Below, piece after piece: positions 46,872-55,696 of a stretch of DNA of 64,000 nucleotides. The stretch's first letter is position 1, and each line of letters starts with the position of its first letter. Location: the NCBI RefSeq assembly GCF_012102745.1, contig NZ_JAAVSY010000008.1, positions 1 to 64,000 on the forward strand, given 5' to 3'. The notes below the pieces were generated by a model, which saw only the letters and a list, made by a program, of their open reading frames with translations, did not search any database and was not told where the DNA came from. The translations under genes and the position numbers were made by a program. The DNA is from Haematospirillum sp. H4485 (GTDB lineage: Bacteria > Pseudomonadota > Alphaproteobacteria > Rhodospirillales > Rhodospirillaceae).

Positions 46872-47489
46872 CTAGCCAAGATAAAAAAGGCTGAGCAGGG
46901 CTGCCACACCGGACAGGAACAAAAGCCCGCCTGCACAAAGGTTAAGCCGCGTCAGCCACACAGGGCTAAAGCGGTGCCGAACAGCCCCGGCCAGCGCCGA
47001 AAGCGTAAACCACCACAAGGCTGACCCGGCAAAAACCCCGGCAACAAGGGTAAAGGCCCGGGCTGGGCTTTCACCGGCCCGGACCGAACCAAGAGAGGCA
47101 AACACAGCCATAAAGGCCAGAATTGTGGCTGGATTTGTCAGGGTCAGCAACAATGTGGCTGTGAAGTCACGCCAGAGACCGGGGTGAAGTCCGGATTCAG
47201 CCCGTAACTCCGGCGGTGGCTGGCGCCATGTCCTGATGCCCAGAACCAGAAGAACGGACCCGCCAACGAGCGACAACGCCTCGCGGTATTCCATCAGGAA
47301 GCCGGAAACCAGTGACAGGCCGAAACCGGCAACCGCGCCATAGAAGGTATCAGCCACAGCAGCCCCGAGACCGGCGACAAAAGCGGCGGCACGACCGTCA
47401 TTCAGGGCCAGGCGGATGCACATGATCCCCACAGGTCCAACCGGAGCTGCGATCAGAAAACCAACGATCATACCTTCCAGAAACAGCAT
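46872..47489 (-). CDS. LysE-family exporter
   Basis: An inner-membrane translocator of 205 residues with six predicted hydrophobic segments. It has the LysE/RhtB signature near the start: FLIAAPVGPVGIMCIRLALN. Members export amino acids such as lysine, homoserine or threonine, or cysteine; the substrate cannot be read from sequence. The start at 47489 gives the usual LysE N-terminus; in-frame codons upstream to 47555 contain no family sequence. It lies 132 bp after gshB on the same strand. A thiol or cysteine-related substrate is only suggested by that neighbour. Confidence 0.88.
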   Translation of the reverse strand: MLFLEGMIVGFLIAAPVGPVGIMCIRLALNDGRAAAFVAGLGAAVADTFYGAVAGFGLSLVSGFLMEYREALSLVGGSVLLVLGIRTWRQPPPELRAESGLHPGLWRDFTATLLLTLTNPATILAFMAVFASLGSVRAGESPARAFTLVAGVFAGSALWWFTLSALAGAVRHRFSPVWLTRLNLCAGGLLFLSGVAALLSLFYLG

Positions 47490-47621
47490 CAGGGATCGCC
47501 ATTCTTCCAGTAAAAGACATGGGCTGTGGCCCAAATCGAAAAGAAGCGGGACCATATCAGCCCCATCTTACAGAAGACAGGCAAAATCAGAACGTTGTCA
47601 AAAGAAATACCAGCCGGAACA

Positions 47622-48572
47622 TCAGGCAGGCCGGGTCCGGCGCGATTCAATGGCATCCCAGACAAGAGAGGCGATATCTGTCCCGTCAAAACGCCGAATC
47701 TCCTGGATCCCGGTCGGGCTGGTCACGTTGATCTCTGTCAGCCAGTCCCCGATCACATCAATACCGGCCAGAATCAGGCCCCGTGATTTCAGCTCCGGTC
47801 CAATGGTCGCACAAATGTACTCTTCACGTGGGGTCAGTTCAGCCGGAACAGGTTTGCCTCCCGCATGCATGTTGGACCGGGCATCACCATCAGCCGGGAT
47901 ACGGTTCAAGGCACCGACAGGCTTGCCATCCACCAGAATAATACGCTTGTCGCCCTTGCGTACCTCGGGCAGGTAGCGCTGGATCATCAAAGGCTCGCGG
48001 GACTGCTGGAAGAACATGTCAAGAAGTGATCCCAGATTCTCGTCATCAGGCTTCAGATGAAAGACACCCGCACCGCCATTGCCATACAGCGGCTTGAGAA
48101 TAATGTCCCGGTGCTCGGCCCGGAAGGCCCGGATAGCATCTGGATCAGCAGAAACAAGGGTCGGCGGCATCAACCCCGGGAAACGGGTCAGGAACAGTTT
48201 CTCCGGGGCATTGCGCACTTCTACCGGATCATTGACGACCAAGGTGCGGGGATGAATTTTCTCCAGTAAGTGAGTATTGGTAATGTAACTCATGTCAAAC
48301 GGTGGATCCTGACGCAGCAGAACCACATCCACAGCAGACAGGTCCAGGGTCTCGGCAGGCCCCAGGGTAAAGAGGTTCCCCCGCTCGCGGCGCACGATCA
48401 GGGCACGGGCACAGGCCGTAACCACCCCATCACGGAAGCTGAGATCACGTGGCTGGTAGTGCCACAGCCGATGCCCCCGGGACTGGGCGCATTCCGCCAG
48501 GGCAAACGTGGTGTCCCCATCGATGGAAACAGACTCCATCGGATCCATCTGAACGGCAACAGCAAGACTCAT
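47622..48572 (-). CDS. gshB: Glutathione synthetase
   Basis: It joins gamma-glutamylcysteine to glycine using ATP. An ATP-grasp enzyme of 316 residues: the N-terminus [20 protein letters not shown] is typical of GshB. ATP-grasp motifs follow: [18 protein letters not shown], then [18 protein letters not shown] and [14 protein letters not shown]. The start at 48572 was set by homology; ATG 48587 is possible and neither has a clear ribosome site. GshA is not in the window. Confidence 0.96.
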   Translation of the reverse strand: MSLAVAVQMDPMESVSIDGDTTFALAECAQSRGHRLWHYQPRDLSFRDGVVTACARALIVRRERGNLFTLGPAETLDLSAVDVVLLRQDPPFDMSYITNTHLLEKIHPRTLVVNDPVEVRNAPEKLFLTRFPGLMPPTLVSADPDAIRAFRAEHRDIILKPLYGNGGAGVFHLKPDDENLGSLLDMFFQQSREPLMIQRYLPEVRKGDKRIILVDGKPVGALNRIPADGDARSNMHAGGKPVPAELTPREEYICATIGPELKSRGLILAGIDVIGDWLTEINVTSPTGIQEIRRFDGTDIASLVWDAIESRRTRPA

Positions 48573-48638
48573 GTAGGCAACATCCATTCTGAACAGGACG
48601 CAAAAGGGTCCACGGTAAAAAGTGCCCCCATACTCGGC

Positions 48639-49478
48639 TCAAGACCGCCCCTGACGCAACTCTTCCATCACACGGGCAATACTGTCCCGGTCCGGTCCCG
48701 GAGGGGCAATACCAAGATAACGTTCCAGAGCTGTCAGGGCGCTGTCCAGGTCACCAAGACGCATATGCATCAAACCGCCTTCCCGCCACAGACGAAAATC
48801 GGACGGGGCAATCAGAAGCATTCTCTGGACCGCAGCCAAGGCTGTTGGATAGTCCCCCTCCTGCAGGGCACGCAGACGGATGTTCCCCTGTAGGCGCAAC
48901 AGGATCTCGCGGTTGGTAACCGGAGCATAGGCCTCGGGGGCCAGCTCGGCTCCCTGCCCCTTGACGCTTTTGTACAAGGCTCGCAAATCAGCCGGTGAAA
49001 TCTCGACACCATCGTGGAACGGATCCATGATGACACGGTCCCCGGCATTACCGCACACACGGATCGGGAAGTGCCCCGGGAACGCCAGGCCATCGGCATC
49101 CCAACCCAGTTTGCGGGCCACATGCAGATACAGGATCCCCAAGGTAACCGGCAGTCCCTTGCGCCGGTCTATCACCTGCATCAGGTCGGCATTGTCCAGA
49201 TCTTCGTACGTTTCGACATCACCGTGATAATGCCAGCGGTCAACCAGAACAGACCGCAGGATCTCGCTCCGCCGGCGGGCACCCTCCGGCATTGACGCCC
49301 GGCCAGCTTCGCGCAGGGCTTCCGCAACCAGGATACCAAGATGGGTGACATAAGACTCAAAGCAACGTCCGGGCCGGGCTGTGTCTGCCAAGGCAAGGGC
49401 CGCCATGGCAAGATCCAATGCATGATCATCAACCGCCGACAAGGTGTCGAGAATATGGTCCGTGACCGGATTTGCCAT
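48639..49478 (-). CDS. SirB1-type transglutaminase-like protein with TPR tail
   Basis: A cytoplasmic protein of 279 residues. The central SirB1/transglutaminase-core-like domain has DLMQVIDRRKGLPVTLGILY and LAFPGHFPIRV. The C-terminus is a tetratricopeptide-like segment (LQEGDYPTALAAVQRMLLIA and LGDLDSALTALERYLGIAPP). The classic catalytic Cys of transglutaminases is not evident, so it is probably a scaffold. The ATG at 49478 overlaps the stop of the BON lipoprotein by 1 nt, so translation is coupled. The exact role is unknown. Confidence 0.85.
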   Translation of the reverse strand: MANPVTDHILDTLSAVDDHALDLAMAALALADTARPGRCFESYVTHLGILVAEALREAGRASMPEGARRRSEILRSVLVDRWHYHGDVETYEDLDNADLMQVIDRRKGLPVTLGILYLHVARKLGWDADGLAFPGHFPIRVCGNAGDRVIMDPFHDGVEISPADLRALYKSVKGQGAELAPEAYAPVTNREILLRLQGNIRLRALQEGDYPTALAAVQRMLLIAPSDFRLWREGGLMHMRLGDLDSALTALERYLGIAPPGPDRDSIARVMEELRQGRS

Positions 49479-50158
49479 CAAAGCCCTCCCTCGGGGAAAT
49501 CCGTCGCCAAACGGGTTCCGGATGCAAGACGACGCCCGTCCGTACGCAGCACCGCAAGATTGACCACATCCCGCACATACCCTGCTGAACGGCACCAGTC
49601 CAGGACCCGGGACAACTCTTCCTGATTCTGGGCAATGCCCATCAGGTAGACAACGCGATCCACGACATCGACCGAGAAATTGATGGCGCGGATCTGGGCA
49701 TCAAACATAAGTGCAGAGCGGATCTCTACCGCAATCAGTGTATCTCTCAGGGTCACGACAGGGCGCAGGTATTCGGTATCCTCATCCGGAGACAAGCGGC
49801 GGATACGATCAATAACCTCGATGACCGGGCGGGGTGATGCAGCCAGACGCACAGCAACACGGGCCTTTCTGGGATCTTCGGTCATACCGGTCAGAAGCAC
49901 ACGGCGCTCGAAGACTGTTACATCAATGTCGGTTATCAGCGCGTGGTCCTCCTCCAGAAACAGACGCTGGATCTCTGTATAGATCCAGGCATCCGTGGCG
50001 ACGCCTTCAATCCCGCGCTCTTCACGCGCCGCAGAAACAAAGGACGAGGCCGCACCAACAAGAACCCCCTGCTTGGTACACCCCGGTGTCAAAAACAGGG
50101 CAAGCAGGAGAAAAAAGACCGGGACCAAGCCGTTATACCCGCGTGCTTTTTGCCTCAT
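49478..50158 (-). CDS. BON-domain lipoprotein
   Basis: A predicted outer-membrane/periplasmic lipoprotein of about 226 residues. The N-terminal signal (GLVPVFFLLLALFLTPGC) ends in a lipobox-like TPGC with a non-ideal -3 residue. Two BON domains follow: the first from DAWIYTEIQRLFLEEDHALI to ARVAVRLAAS and the second from LIAVEIRSALMFDAQIRAIN to the end. BON domains bind phospholipid in proteins such as OsmY and DolP. The arrangement suggests a DolP (YraP)-like protein, and its position after yraN matches that gene order. The start at ATG 50158 has a weak ribosome site. Confidence 0.85.
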   Translation of the reverse strand: MRQKARGYNGLVPVFFLLLALFLTPGCTKQGVLVGAASSFVSAAREERGIEGVATDAWIYTEIQRLFLEEDHALITDIDVTVFERRVLLTGMTEDPRKARVAVRLAASPRPVIEVIDRIRRLSPDEDTEYLRPVVTLRDTLIAVEIRSALMFDAQIRAINFSVDVVDRVVYLMGIAQNQEELSRVLDWCRSAGYVRDVVNLAVLRTDGRRLASGTRLATDFPEGGL

Positions 50159-50190
50159 ACAGGCATTGTGCAGCGAATAAGAATCAAAAA

Positions 50191-50571
50191 CTACCCCCAA
50201 GGGCGCCAGGCATCCGGAACATGTTGCGGGCATCCGGACTGCGGGACAACAACAACATCAAAGCGAACCCCCTGACAGGACACATCTTCATGGCGGGCCA
50301 TCCACATTTCTGCCGCACGCTCAAGGCGACATCGCTGACGGGATGACAGCGCCTCCAGGGCATCCGGCACGTGATCCCTCGCTTTCACCTCAACAAAAGC
50401 AACAAGGTTCTTCCGGCAGACAATCAAATCAAGCTCACCGACCCCGCTGCCACGCTCACCACGGATATTCCGGCCCAGAACGCGCCAGCCCATCAGCTCC
50501 ATGAACACAGCCGCAACCTGCTCGGCCTGACGACCACGGACTGATGACCCGGAACAGCCCTCAGTCACCAT
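50191..50571 (-). CDS. yraN: YraN family (UPF0102) nuclease-like protein
   Basis: A protein of 126 residues with the PD-(D/E)XK-like endonuclease fold: GRQAEQVAAVFMELMGWRVL, then GELDLIVCRKNLVAFVEVKA carrying the conserved Glu/Asp and E-V-K. It lies next to rsmI (11-bp overlap) and the BON lipoprotein, the usual order. The function in vivo is unresolved; a Holliday junction or DNA repair role has been proposed for the family. C-terminal residues (GCPQHVPDAWRPWG) are ordinary. Confidence 0.93.
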   Translation of the reverse strand: MVTEGCSGSSVRGRQAEQVAAVFMELMGWRVLGRNIRGERGSGVGELDLIVCRKNLVAFVEVKARDHVPDALEALSSRQRCRLERAAEMWMARHEDVSCQGVRFDVVVVPQSGCPQHVPDAWRPWG

Positions 50572-51532
50572 GCATGTGTCCCGGCGTTGTCAATTCCAAG
50601 GCCCGCGCGTAGACATCACGCCTCTTTACACCGGTCTGCCCCGCAACCAAGGACACTGCATCCCGTATCGACAGGGTTTGCAGCGACTGCCGCAAAAGGG
50701 CATCGATATCGTCTGCGGAGACAGGCTCGCCGGTGTCGGACGGAGGCCCTACGACCACCACAACCTCGCCACGCGGTGCCCCCTCCTGCTCATACAGGGC
50801 GGACAGCTCCGGCAGGGCCCCACGCCGTACATCTTCATACAGCTTTGTCAGCTCACGACAGACTGCGGCCGGGCGATCACCCAGAACAGCCGCCATATCG
50901 GCCAGACTTTCGGGCAAGCGATGAACGGACTCGTAAAAAACAAGTGTTGCCGGAACCGCTGCCAGGGAAGCGAACAGGTCCCGTCTTGCCTTTGAACGGG
51001 ACGGCGGAAAACCGGCAAAAAGAAAACGGTCCGTCGGCAGGCCGGCAACCATAAGCGCTGTCAGCAACGCCGAAGCACCGGGAACCGGAATGACAGACAG
51101 GCCCTGATCGGCAGCGCTGCGGACCAGTTTGTATCCGGGGTCGGAAATCAGCGGTGTTCCAGCATCGGAGACAAGGACAACAGCCTCGCCACCGGCCACA
51201 CGAGCCAGAAGCTGCGGACGGATCCGGTCCGCATTATGCTCGTGATAAGCCAGAAGAGGCACAGACATACCCAGCCGCTTGAGCATGGCCCCGGTGACCC
51301 GGGTATCCTCGCACGCAACAACATCTGCGCCCGCCAGAACACGACAGGCCCGTTCCGTAATATCGCCCATGTTGCCGATCGGTGTGGCAACAATATACAG
51401 GCCGGCAGACAGCGTCCGTTCTGGCACAGGTTTACTAACGGCATCATGACCGCTAGCATGGCCTTCTCTTTTTCCAGTGGCACCGGAGGTTAACCGTGCA
51501 CCTTTCTTCTTTCCCGGGGAGTCGGGTTTCAC
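50561..51532 (-). CDS. rsmI: 16S rRNA 2'-O-ribose C1402 methyltransferase RsmI
   Basis: It methylates C1402 in the decoding site. The tetrapyrrole-methylase-fold motifs are clear: LYIVATPIGNMGDITERA, EDTRVTGAMLKRLG, LVSDAGTPLISDPGYKLVR and FAGFPPSRSKARRDLF. It is 323 residues including a low-complexity basic N-terminus of about 40. The GTG start at 51532 has AGGA close upstream; it overlaps the divergent lipoprotein start by 37 bp. A GTG at about 51427 would remove the extension but has no ribosome site. Confidence 0.93.
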   Translation of the reverse strand: MKPDSPGKKKGARLTSGATGKREGHASGHDAVSKPVPERTLSAGLYIVATPIGNMGDITERACRVLAGADVVACEDTRVTGAMLKRLGMSVPLLAYHEHNADRIRPQLLARVAGGEAVVLVSDAGTPLISDPGYKLVRSAADQGLSVIPVPGASALLTALMVAGLPTDRFLFAGFPPSRSKARRDLFASLAAVPATLVFYESVHRLPESLADMAAVLGDRPAAVCRELTKLYEDVRRGALPELSALYEQEGAPRGEVVVVVGPPSDTGEPVSADDIDALLRQSLQTLSIRDAVSLVAGQTGVKRRDVYARALELTTPGHMHGD

Positions 51533-52845
51533 GTTATCCTGCCTGTCTCAAGCGGCTTGTGGCACTGGCCAGTATCATGACCCTTGCTCTTGTTGCCGGT
51601 TGCAAAGGCATAGACCTAGCATCCCCACCGCACGGGGAGAAGACCCCGTCACAGACAGAGAGCGGAAAATCTGTCACCCGGCAGGATCTCCTCCAGGGAA
51701 AAACAAAGGTCGCCATTCTGGTTCCCCTGAGTGGTGAAACCGGAAAGACCGGAGAGTCCATTGTCAATGCGGCCCAGCTGGCTCTGTTTGACATGGGCGG
51801 CGATTCAACATCCCTGCATCCCTATGATACAGCCGGTACACCTGACGGTGCCAGACGGGCTGCCGAACGCGCGATTACCGACGGGGCATCAATCCTGATC
51901 GGCCCCCTGTTCTCTTCTGAAGTCAAGGCTATTGCCCCGCAGGTTCAGAATGCCGGCGTTCCGGCCCTGACCCTGACAACAGACCCCACAGCGGCTGAAC
52001 ACGGCATATATGTTGCTGGCTTCTTGATTCGGGAACAAGCCACGCGCGTTGTTTCCTACGCCCGTGAACAAGGGCTGACCCGCTTTGCGGTCCTGTCCAC
52101 CGACACACCATTCGGACGGGCAATGGCCGGTGCCTACGAGCAGGCTGTCATGGAAGCGGGCGGCACACTGGTCAACACCCTGCTGCGCACAACGGGGGAA
52201 GATGCCCGGTCCAGAATCGCAACGCTGACATCCTTCCAGGCCCGGGTTGCCGAGCGGAACCGACAACTGAAGAGTCTGGAAAACAAGACCGATCCGGAAT
52301 CCGTAAAACTTGCCGCCGCACTGCAAATCCGTGAAACAGCGGGGGCCCTGCCGTTCGACGCCCTTCTGATGACATCTTCGGGCACAGACCTGATGGAAGA
52401 TCTTGCCCTTCTGGCCAGCGTTGATGTCACATCCTCCAACGTTCGTATGATCGGCCCCATGCTGTGGAACGAAGGTACCACCCGGACAGACCCAGCTCTG
52501 CGCGGGGCATGGTATCCGGCTTCGCCTCCTGCGGCGCGGGGGCTTTTTATCAACCGCTACCAGGAAGCCTTTGGCAAGCCGCCATCGAGCCAGATTGCCA
52601 GCCTGGGCTACGATCTGACCGCACTGGCAGCACGCCTGTCCGCCATGGCAGCACACCCCGGGCAAGCCTTTCGTCCCGAGAAACTGACAGATCCGTCTGG
52701 CTTTGAAGGATGGGATGGCCTGTTCCGCTTCCGCCCCGACGGAATTGTCGAACGTGGACTGGCTGTCATGGAAATCCAGCCAGCGGGTCCACAGGTTGTT
52801 TCACCGGCCCCGGGAACCTTCAACCGCAAAAGCCCGGGAAGCTGA
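51496..52845 (+). CDS. Penicillin-binding protein activator, LpoA-like lipoprotein
   Basis: A lipoprotein of 449 residues: signal LVALASIMTLALVAGC with a perfect LVAGC lipobox. The mature part has the periplasmic ligand-binding (leucine-binding-like) fold: KVAILVPLSGETGKTGESIV and GASILIGPLFSSEVKAIAPQ. This matches the C-terminal domain of LpoA, which stimulates PBP1a; the N-terminal TPR domain of E. coli LpoA is absent, as usual in alphaproteobacteria. GTG at 51496 has GGAGG about 8 nt upstream. It is divergent from rsmI with overlapping 5' ends. Alternatively it is a plain ABC-type binding protein, but the rsmI neighbour favours the activator. Confidence 0.88.
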   Translation: MHLSSFPGSRVSRYPACLKRLVALASIMTLALVAGCKGIDLASPPHGEKTPSQTESGKSVTRQDLLQGKTKVAILVPLSGETGKTGESIVNAAQLALFDMGGDSTSLHPYDTAGTPDGARRAAERAITDGASILIGPLFSSEVKAIAPQVQNAGVPALTLTTDPTAAEHGIYVAGFLIREQATRVVSYAREQGLTRFAVLSTDTPFGRAMAGAYEQAVMEAGGTLVNTLLRTTGEDARSRIATLTSFQARVAERNRQLKSLENKTDPESVKLAAALQIRETAGALPFDALLMTSSGTDLMEDLALLASVDVTSSNVRMIGPMLWNEGTTRTDPALRGAWYPASPPAARGLFINRYQEAFGKPPSSQIASLGYDLTALAARLSAMAAHPGQAFRPEKLTDPSGFEGWDGLFRFRPDGIVERGLAVMEIQPAGPQVVSPAPGTFNRKSPGS

Positions 52846-52863
52846 GGCAGGCAACATACAACG

Positions 52864-53646
52864 TCAGAGAATAAGCCCGGAATTGGCAGAAGCTGGTTCC
52901 GGGCATAGCGGGCATTCCGGATCACGATGCGCCGTGATTGTTCTCATCCGGGCGCACAGGGCGTCATACACAAGGACCCGGCCACACAACCCCTCACCAA
53001 TCCCCAGAAGCTCTTTCAGAATCTCGGTCGCCTGCAACGTTCCCAGCACACCTGCCACAGCCCCCAGAATACCGGCCTCGGCACAGGAGGGACCGTCTCC
53101 GGCAGGGGGCGGCTCGCGGAACAGACAACGACAACACGGCCCCTCCCCACCGGGACGAACCGTCCACAACTGCCCTTGAAACTGCAGCACCGCAGCACTG
53201 ACCAATGTTTTGCCGCCACGCACAGCCGTATCGTTAACCAGGAAACGGGTTTCAAAATTATCGGAACAATCGGCAATCAGGTCATAGCCGGAAAACAGAT
53301 CCTGAACGTTGTCCGGCAGCAATCGTTCAACAACCGCTTCAACCCTCACATCCGGGTTCAGGTCCCGGATGGTCCGGCACGCGCTGTCAACCTTGTGCTT
53401 CCCGACACGGTCCGTTGTATGGGCGATCTGACGCTGCAGATTGGACAGGTCAACCCGGTCATCATCAACAATCCCCAACGTCCCCACACCGGCGGCAGCC
53501 AGATACATCAGGACAGGAGACCCAAGCCCCCCTGCCCCCACCACCAGGACACGGGATGATAAAAGGGCATCTTGTCCCCTGACCCCGACCTGGGGCAGGA
53601 GGATGTGTCTGGCATAACGACGGACCTGTTCTTCGGTAAAATCCAT
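52864..53646 (-). CDS. moeB: Molybdopterin/thiamine sulfur-carrier adenylyltransferase (MoeB/ThiF)
   Basis: A UBA/E1-like enzyme of 260 residues that adenylates the C-terminal Gly of a sulfur carrier protein (MoaD or ThiS). ATP binding is in VLVVGAGGLGSPVLMYLAAA, followed by DDDRVDLSNLQRQ. Two Cys pairs bind zinc: CCRCLF and CPLCP. A Cys is placed as in E1-like enzymes (PSCAEAGILG). The start at 53646 (MDFTEEQVRRYARH) is by homology. It follows cysK on the same strand, which suits a sulfur-transfer role; the carrier protein is not in the window. Confidence 0.92.
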   Translation of the reverse strand: MDFTEEQVRRYARHILLPQVGVRGQDALLSSRVLVVGAGGLGSPVLMYLAAAGVGTLGIVDDDRVDLSNLQRQIAHTTDRVGKHKVDSACRTIRDLNPDVRVEAVVERLLPDNVQDLFSGYDLIADCSDNFETRFLVNDTAVRGGKTLVSAAVLQFQGQLWTVRPGGEGPCCRCLFREPPPAGDGPSCAEAGILGAVAGVLGTLQATEILKELLGIGEGLCGRVLVYDALCARMRTITAHRDPECPLCPEPASANSGLIL

Positions 53647-53745
53647 GAGAAGAACCATACAACGGCAGGAAAAACAACGGCAGGAAAAAGGAAGGGCACA
53701 CACGCCCGGTACAGATATGGCCCAGAGTCCTGCCCCTGTCGAGGA

Positions 53746-54708
53746 TCAACTGTCCTCGAACAAGGCTGTTGACAGATAACGTTCGGCAAAGCTTGGCAGA
53801 ATGACGACGATCTTTTTCCCGGAAAAGGCCGGGCGAGCTGCAACTTCCAGCGCAGCAGCCAATGCGGCTCCACCGGAAATACCAACGGGGACCCCTTCCA
53901 GACGGGCAACCTTGCGCGCCATGGCAAAAGATGTCTCGTTACCAATTTGCAGGATTTCATCATAAGCTGATGTGTTCAGGATAGACGGCACAAAGCCGGC
54001 ACCAATCCCCTGAATCTTGTGTGGACCCGGCATACCGCCTGAAAGGACCGGGCTGTCTTCCGGTTCAACGGCAACAATATGGATCCCGGAACGCCGGGCT
54101 TTCAGAACCTCCCCGATACCGGTTATGGTCCCGCCGGTTCCAATGCCGGAAACAACAACATCGACCTCACCCGCCGTATCAGCCCATATTTCCTCGGCCG
54201 TTGTCGCCCGGTGCACGGCAGGGTTGGCCGGGTTGTCAAACTGGCGCAGCATAACAGATCCCGGGATTTCCTTCAGAAGTTCCACCGCACGGGCAACGGC
54301 CCGCTTCATTCCTTCTGCGGCCGGCGTCAGCTCCAGCTTCGCCCCCAGATGCCGCAGCATCTTGCGCCGCTCCACAGACATACTGTCGGGCATGGTCAGA
54401 ATCAGGGGATATCCCTTGGCCGCAGCAACAAAAGCCAAGGCGATGCCCGTATTGCCCGAGGTCGCTTCTATCAGGACAGTCCCCCTCCGGATATGCCCCT
54501 CGGCCTCCAGGGCTTCCACCATGGCCACGCCAATGCGGTCCTTGACTGATGCCAGAGGGTTGAAGAACTCACACTTGCCCAGAATATCGGCATGAACACC
54601 GGCATCAGCCGCCAGACGCCTCAGACGAACCAGCGGCGTGGCGCCAATTGTATCGAGGATACTGTCGTAAATACGACCACGGAACGAAGCTGTCACGGAT
54701 GTCATCAA
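53746..54708 (-). CDS. cysK: Cysteine synthase A (O-acetylserine sulfhydrylase)
   Basis: A PLP enzyme making L-cysteine from O-acetylserine and sulfide. It has the PLP lysine in [11 protein letters not shown], the substrate loop [12 protein letters not shown] and the phosphate-binding [12 protein letters not shown]. It is 320 residues. It follows an Rrf2-type regulator by 45 bp, the arrangement of CymR-like control of cysteine genes, and precedes moeB. Confidence 0.96.
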   Translation of the reverse strand: MMTSVTASFRGRIYDSILDTIGATPLVRLRRLAADAGVHADILGKCEFFNPLASVKDRIGVAMVEALEAEGHIRRGTVLIEATSGNTGIALAFVAAAKGYPLILTMPDSMSVERRKMLRHLGAKLELTPAAEGMKRAVARAVELLKEIPGSVMLRQFDNPANPAVHRATTAEEIWADTAGEVDVVVSGIGTGGTITGIGEVLKARRSGIHIVAVEPEDSPVLSGGMPGPHKIQGIGAGFVPSILNTSAYDEILQIGNETSFAMARKVARLEGVPVGISGGAALAAALEVAARPAFSGKKIVVILPSFAERYLSTALFEDS

Positions 54709-54753
54709 TATCCCCCTTGCTGTACAGTATTTCAGGTACCGTCATCACAACTC

Positions 54754-55206
54754 TCAGATTGTGAAATCGATACCGTGTCCCGCCTCGGGGAAAAGACCTT
54801 CCCGACGCGCACGCAAACACAAGTCATCAATAGAAACAGCCTCAAGACGCTTCATCAAGGCATCCTGCATATCATCCCAGAGCGGGCGCACCACCATCTG
54901 CCCAAGAGCTGAATCCGGAAGAGTATCGTGTGTACCTTCTTCTTCCATTTCCTGAACAGCACGCAGGACGGCACCAACCGTAATACGCCGCCTTTCAAGG
55001 GCCAGACGATACCCGCCACGAGGTCCGCGAACCCCCTGCAGCAAACCAGAACGCACCAGGTGCTGCAGGGATTTTTCCAGATAACGGCGGGGAATGCCCT
55101 GCCTGTGATTGATATCCTGGCTTTGAACAGGCTGCCCGCCCGCGTGACAGGCAATGTCGAGAACAGCCACAAGGGCAAACCACGCTTTGCGTGATGGCTT
55201 CAACAC
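54754..55206 (-). CDS. Rrf2-family transcriptional regulator, CymR-like
   Basis: A winged-HTH regulator of 150 residues. Rrf2 features: [40 protein letters not shown] and [10 protein letters not shown]. The IscR-type Fe-S triad of cysteines expected near residues 90-105 is missing; that region is [18 protein letters not shown]. It therefore belongs to the non-cluster group that includes CymR, the repressor of cysteine metabolism which binds CysK. Being 45 bp upstream of cysK supports this. The GTG start overlaps the dut stop. Confidence 0.9.
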   Translation of the reverse strand: MLKPSRKAWFALVAVLDIACHAGGQPVQSQDINHRQGIPRRYLEKSLQHLVRSGLLQGVRGPRGGYRLALERRRITVGAVLRAVQEMEEEGTHDTLPDSALGQMVVRPLWDDMQDALMKRLEAVSIDDLCLRARREGLFPEAGHGIDFTI

Positions 55207-55694
55207 GACAGAACGACCCTGTCCTCCTGTGCACGGGTACCGGTTGACCCAAAACCACCTTCACCCCGGTCTGTTGCGGGAAGCGTTTCAACCTCGGCCC
55301 ATACGGCACGGGTCACAGGGGCAAAGATGACCTGCGCAATACGCATGCCGTGTTCAATAACAAAGGGCTCATCACCCAGATTGACCAGAATAACCTTTAC
55401 CTCGCCGCGATAGTCGGCATCGATGGTGCCCGGTGTATTCAGGACCGTCACGCCGTGTTTGGCCGCCAACCCGGAACGCGGGCGAACCTGGGCCTCGAAG
55501 CCAGCCGGCAACGCAAACGCAAGACCGGTCGGCACCAGGGCGCGCTTGCCGGGTTCAAGTGTCACGGCACTCTCCAAGGCCGCAAACATATCCATACCGG
55601 CAGACAGCTCCGTCGCACACGCTGGCAGGGGCAGGTCGGATCCATGCGGCAAACGAACCACGGAAACGCGAATGGTCGGAGCAGATGTTGTCAT
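55200..55694 (-). CDS. dut: Deoxyuridine 5'-triphosphate nucleotidohydrolase
   Basis: It hydrolyses dUTP to dUMP and PPi, keeping uracil out of DNA. A trimeric dUTPase of 164 residues with all five motifs: [46 protein letters not shown] and the C-terminal P-loop-like [11 protein letters not shown]. It begins 2 bp after coaBC and overlaps rrf2 by 7 bp. The coaBC-dut pairing is widespread. Confidence 0.96.
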   Translation of the reverse strand: MTTSAPTIRVSVVRLPHGSDLPLPACATELSAGMDMFAALESAVTLEPGKRALVPTGLAFALPAGFEAQVRPRSGLAAKHGVTVLNTPGTIDADYRGEVKVILVNLGDEPFVIEHGMRIAQVIFAPVTRAVWAEVETLPATDRGEGGFGSTGTRAQEDRVVLSC

Positions 55695-55696
55695 TG

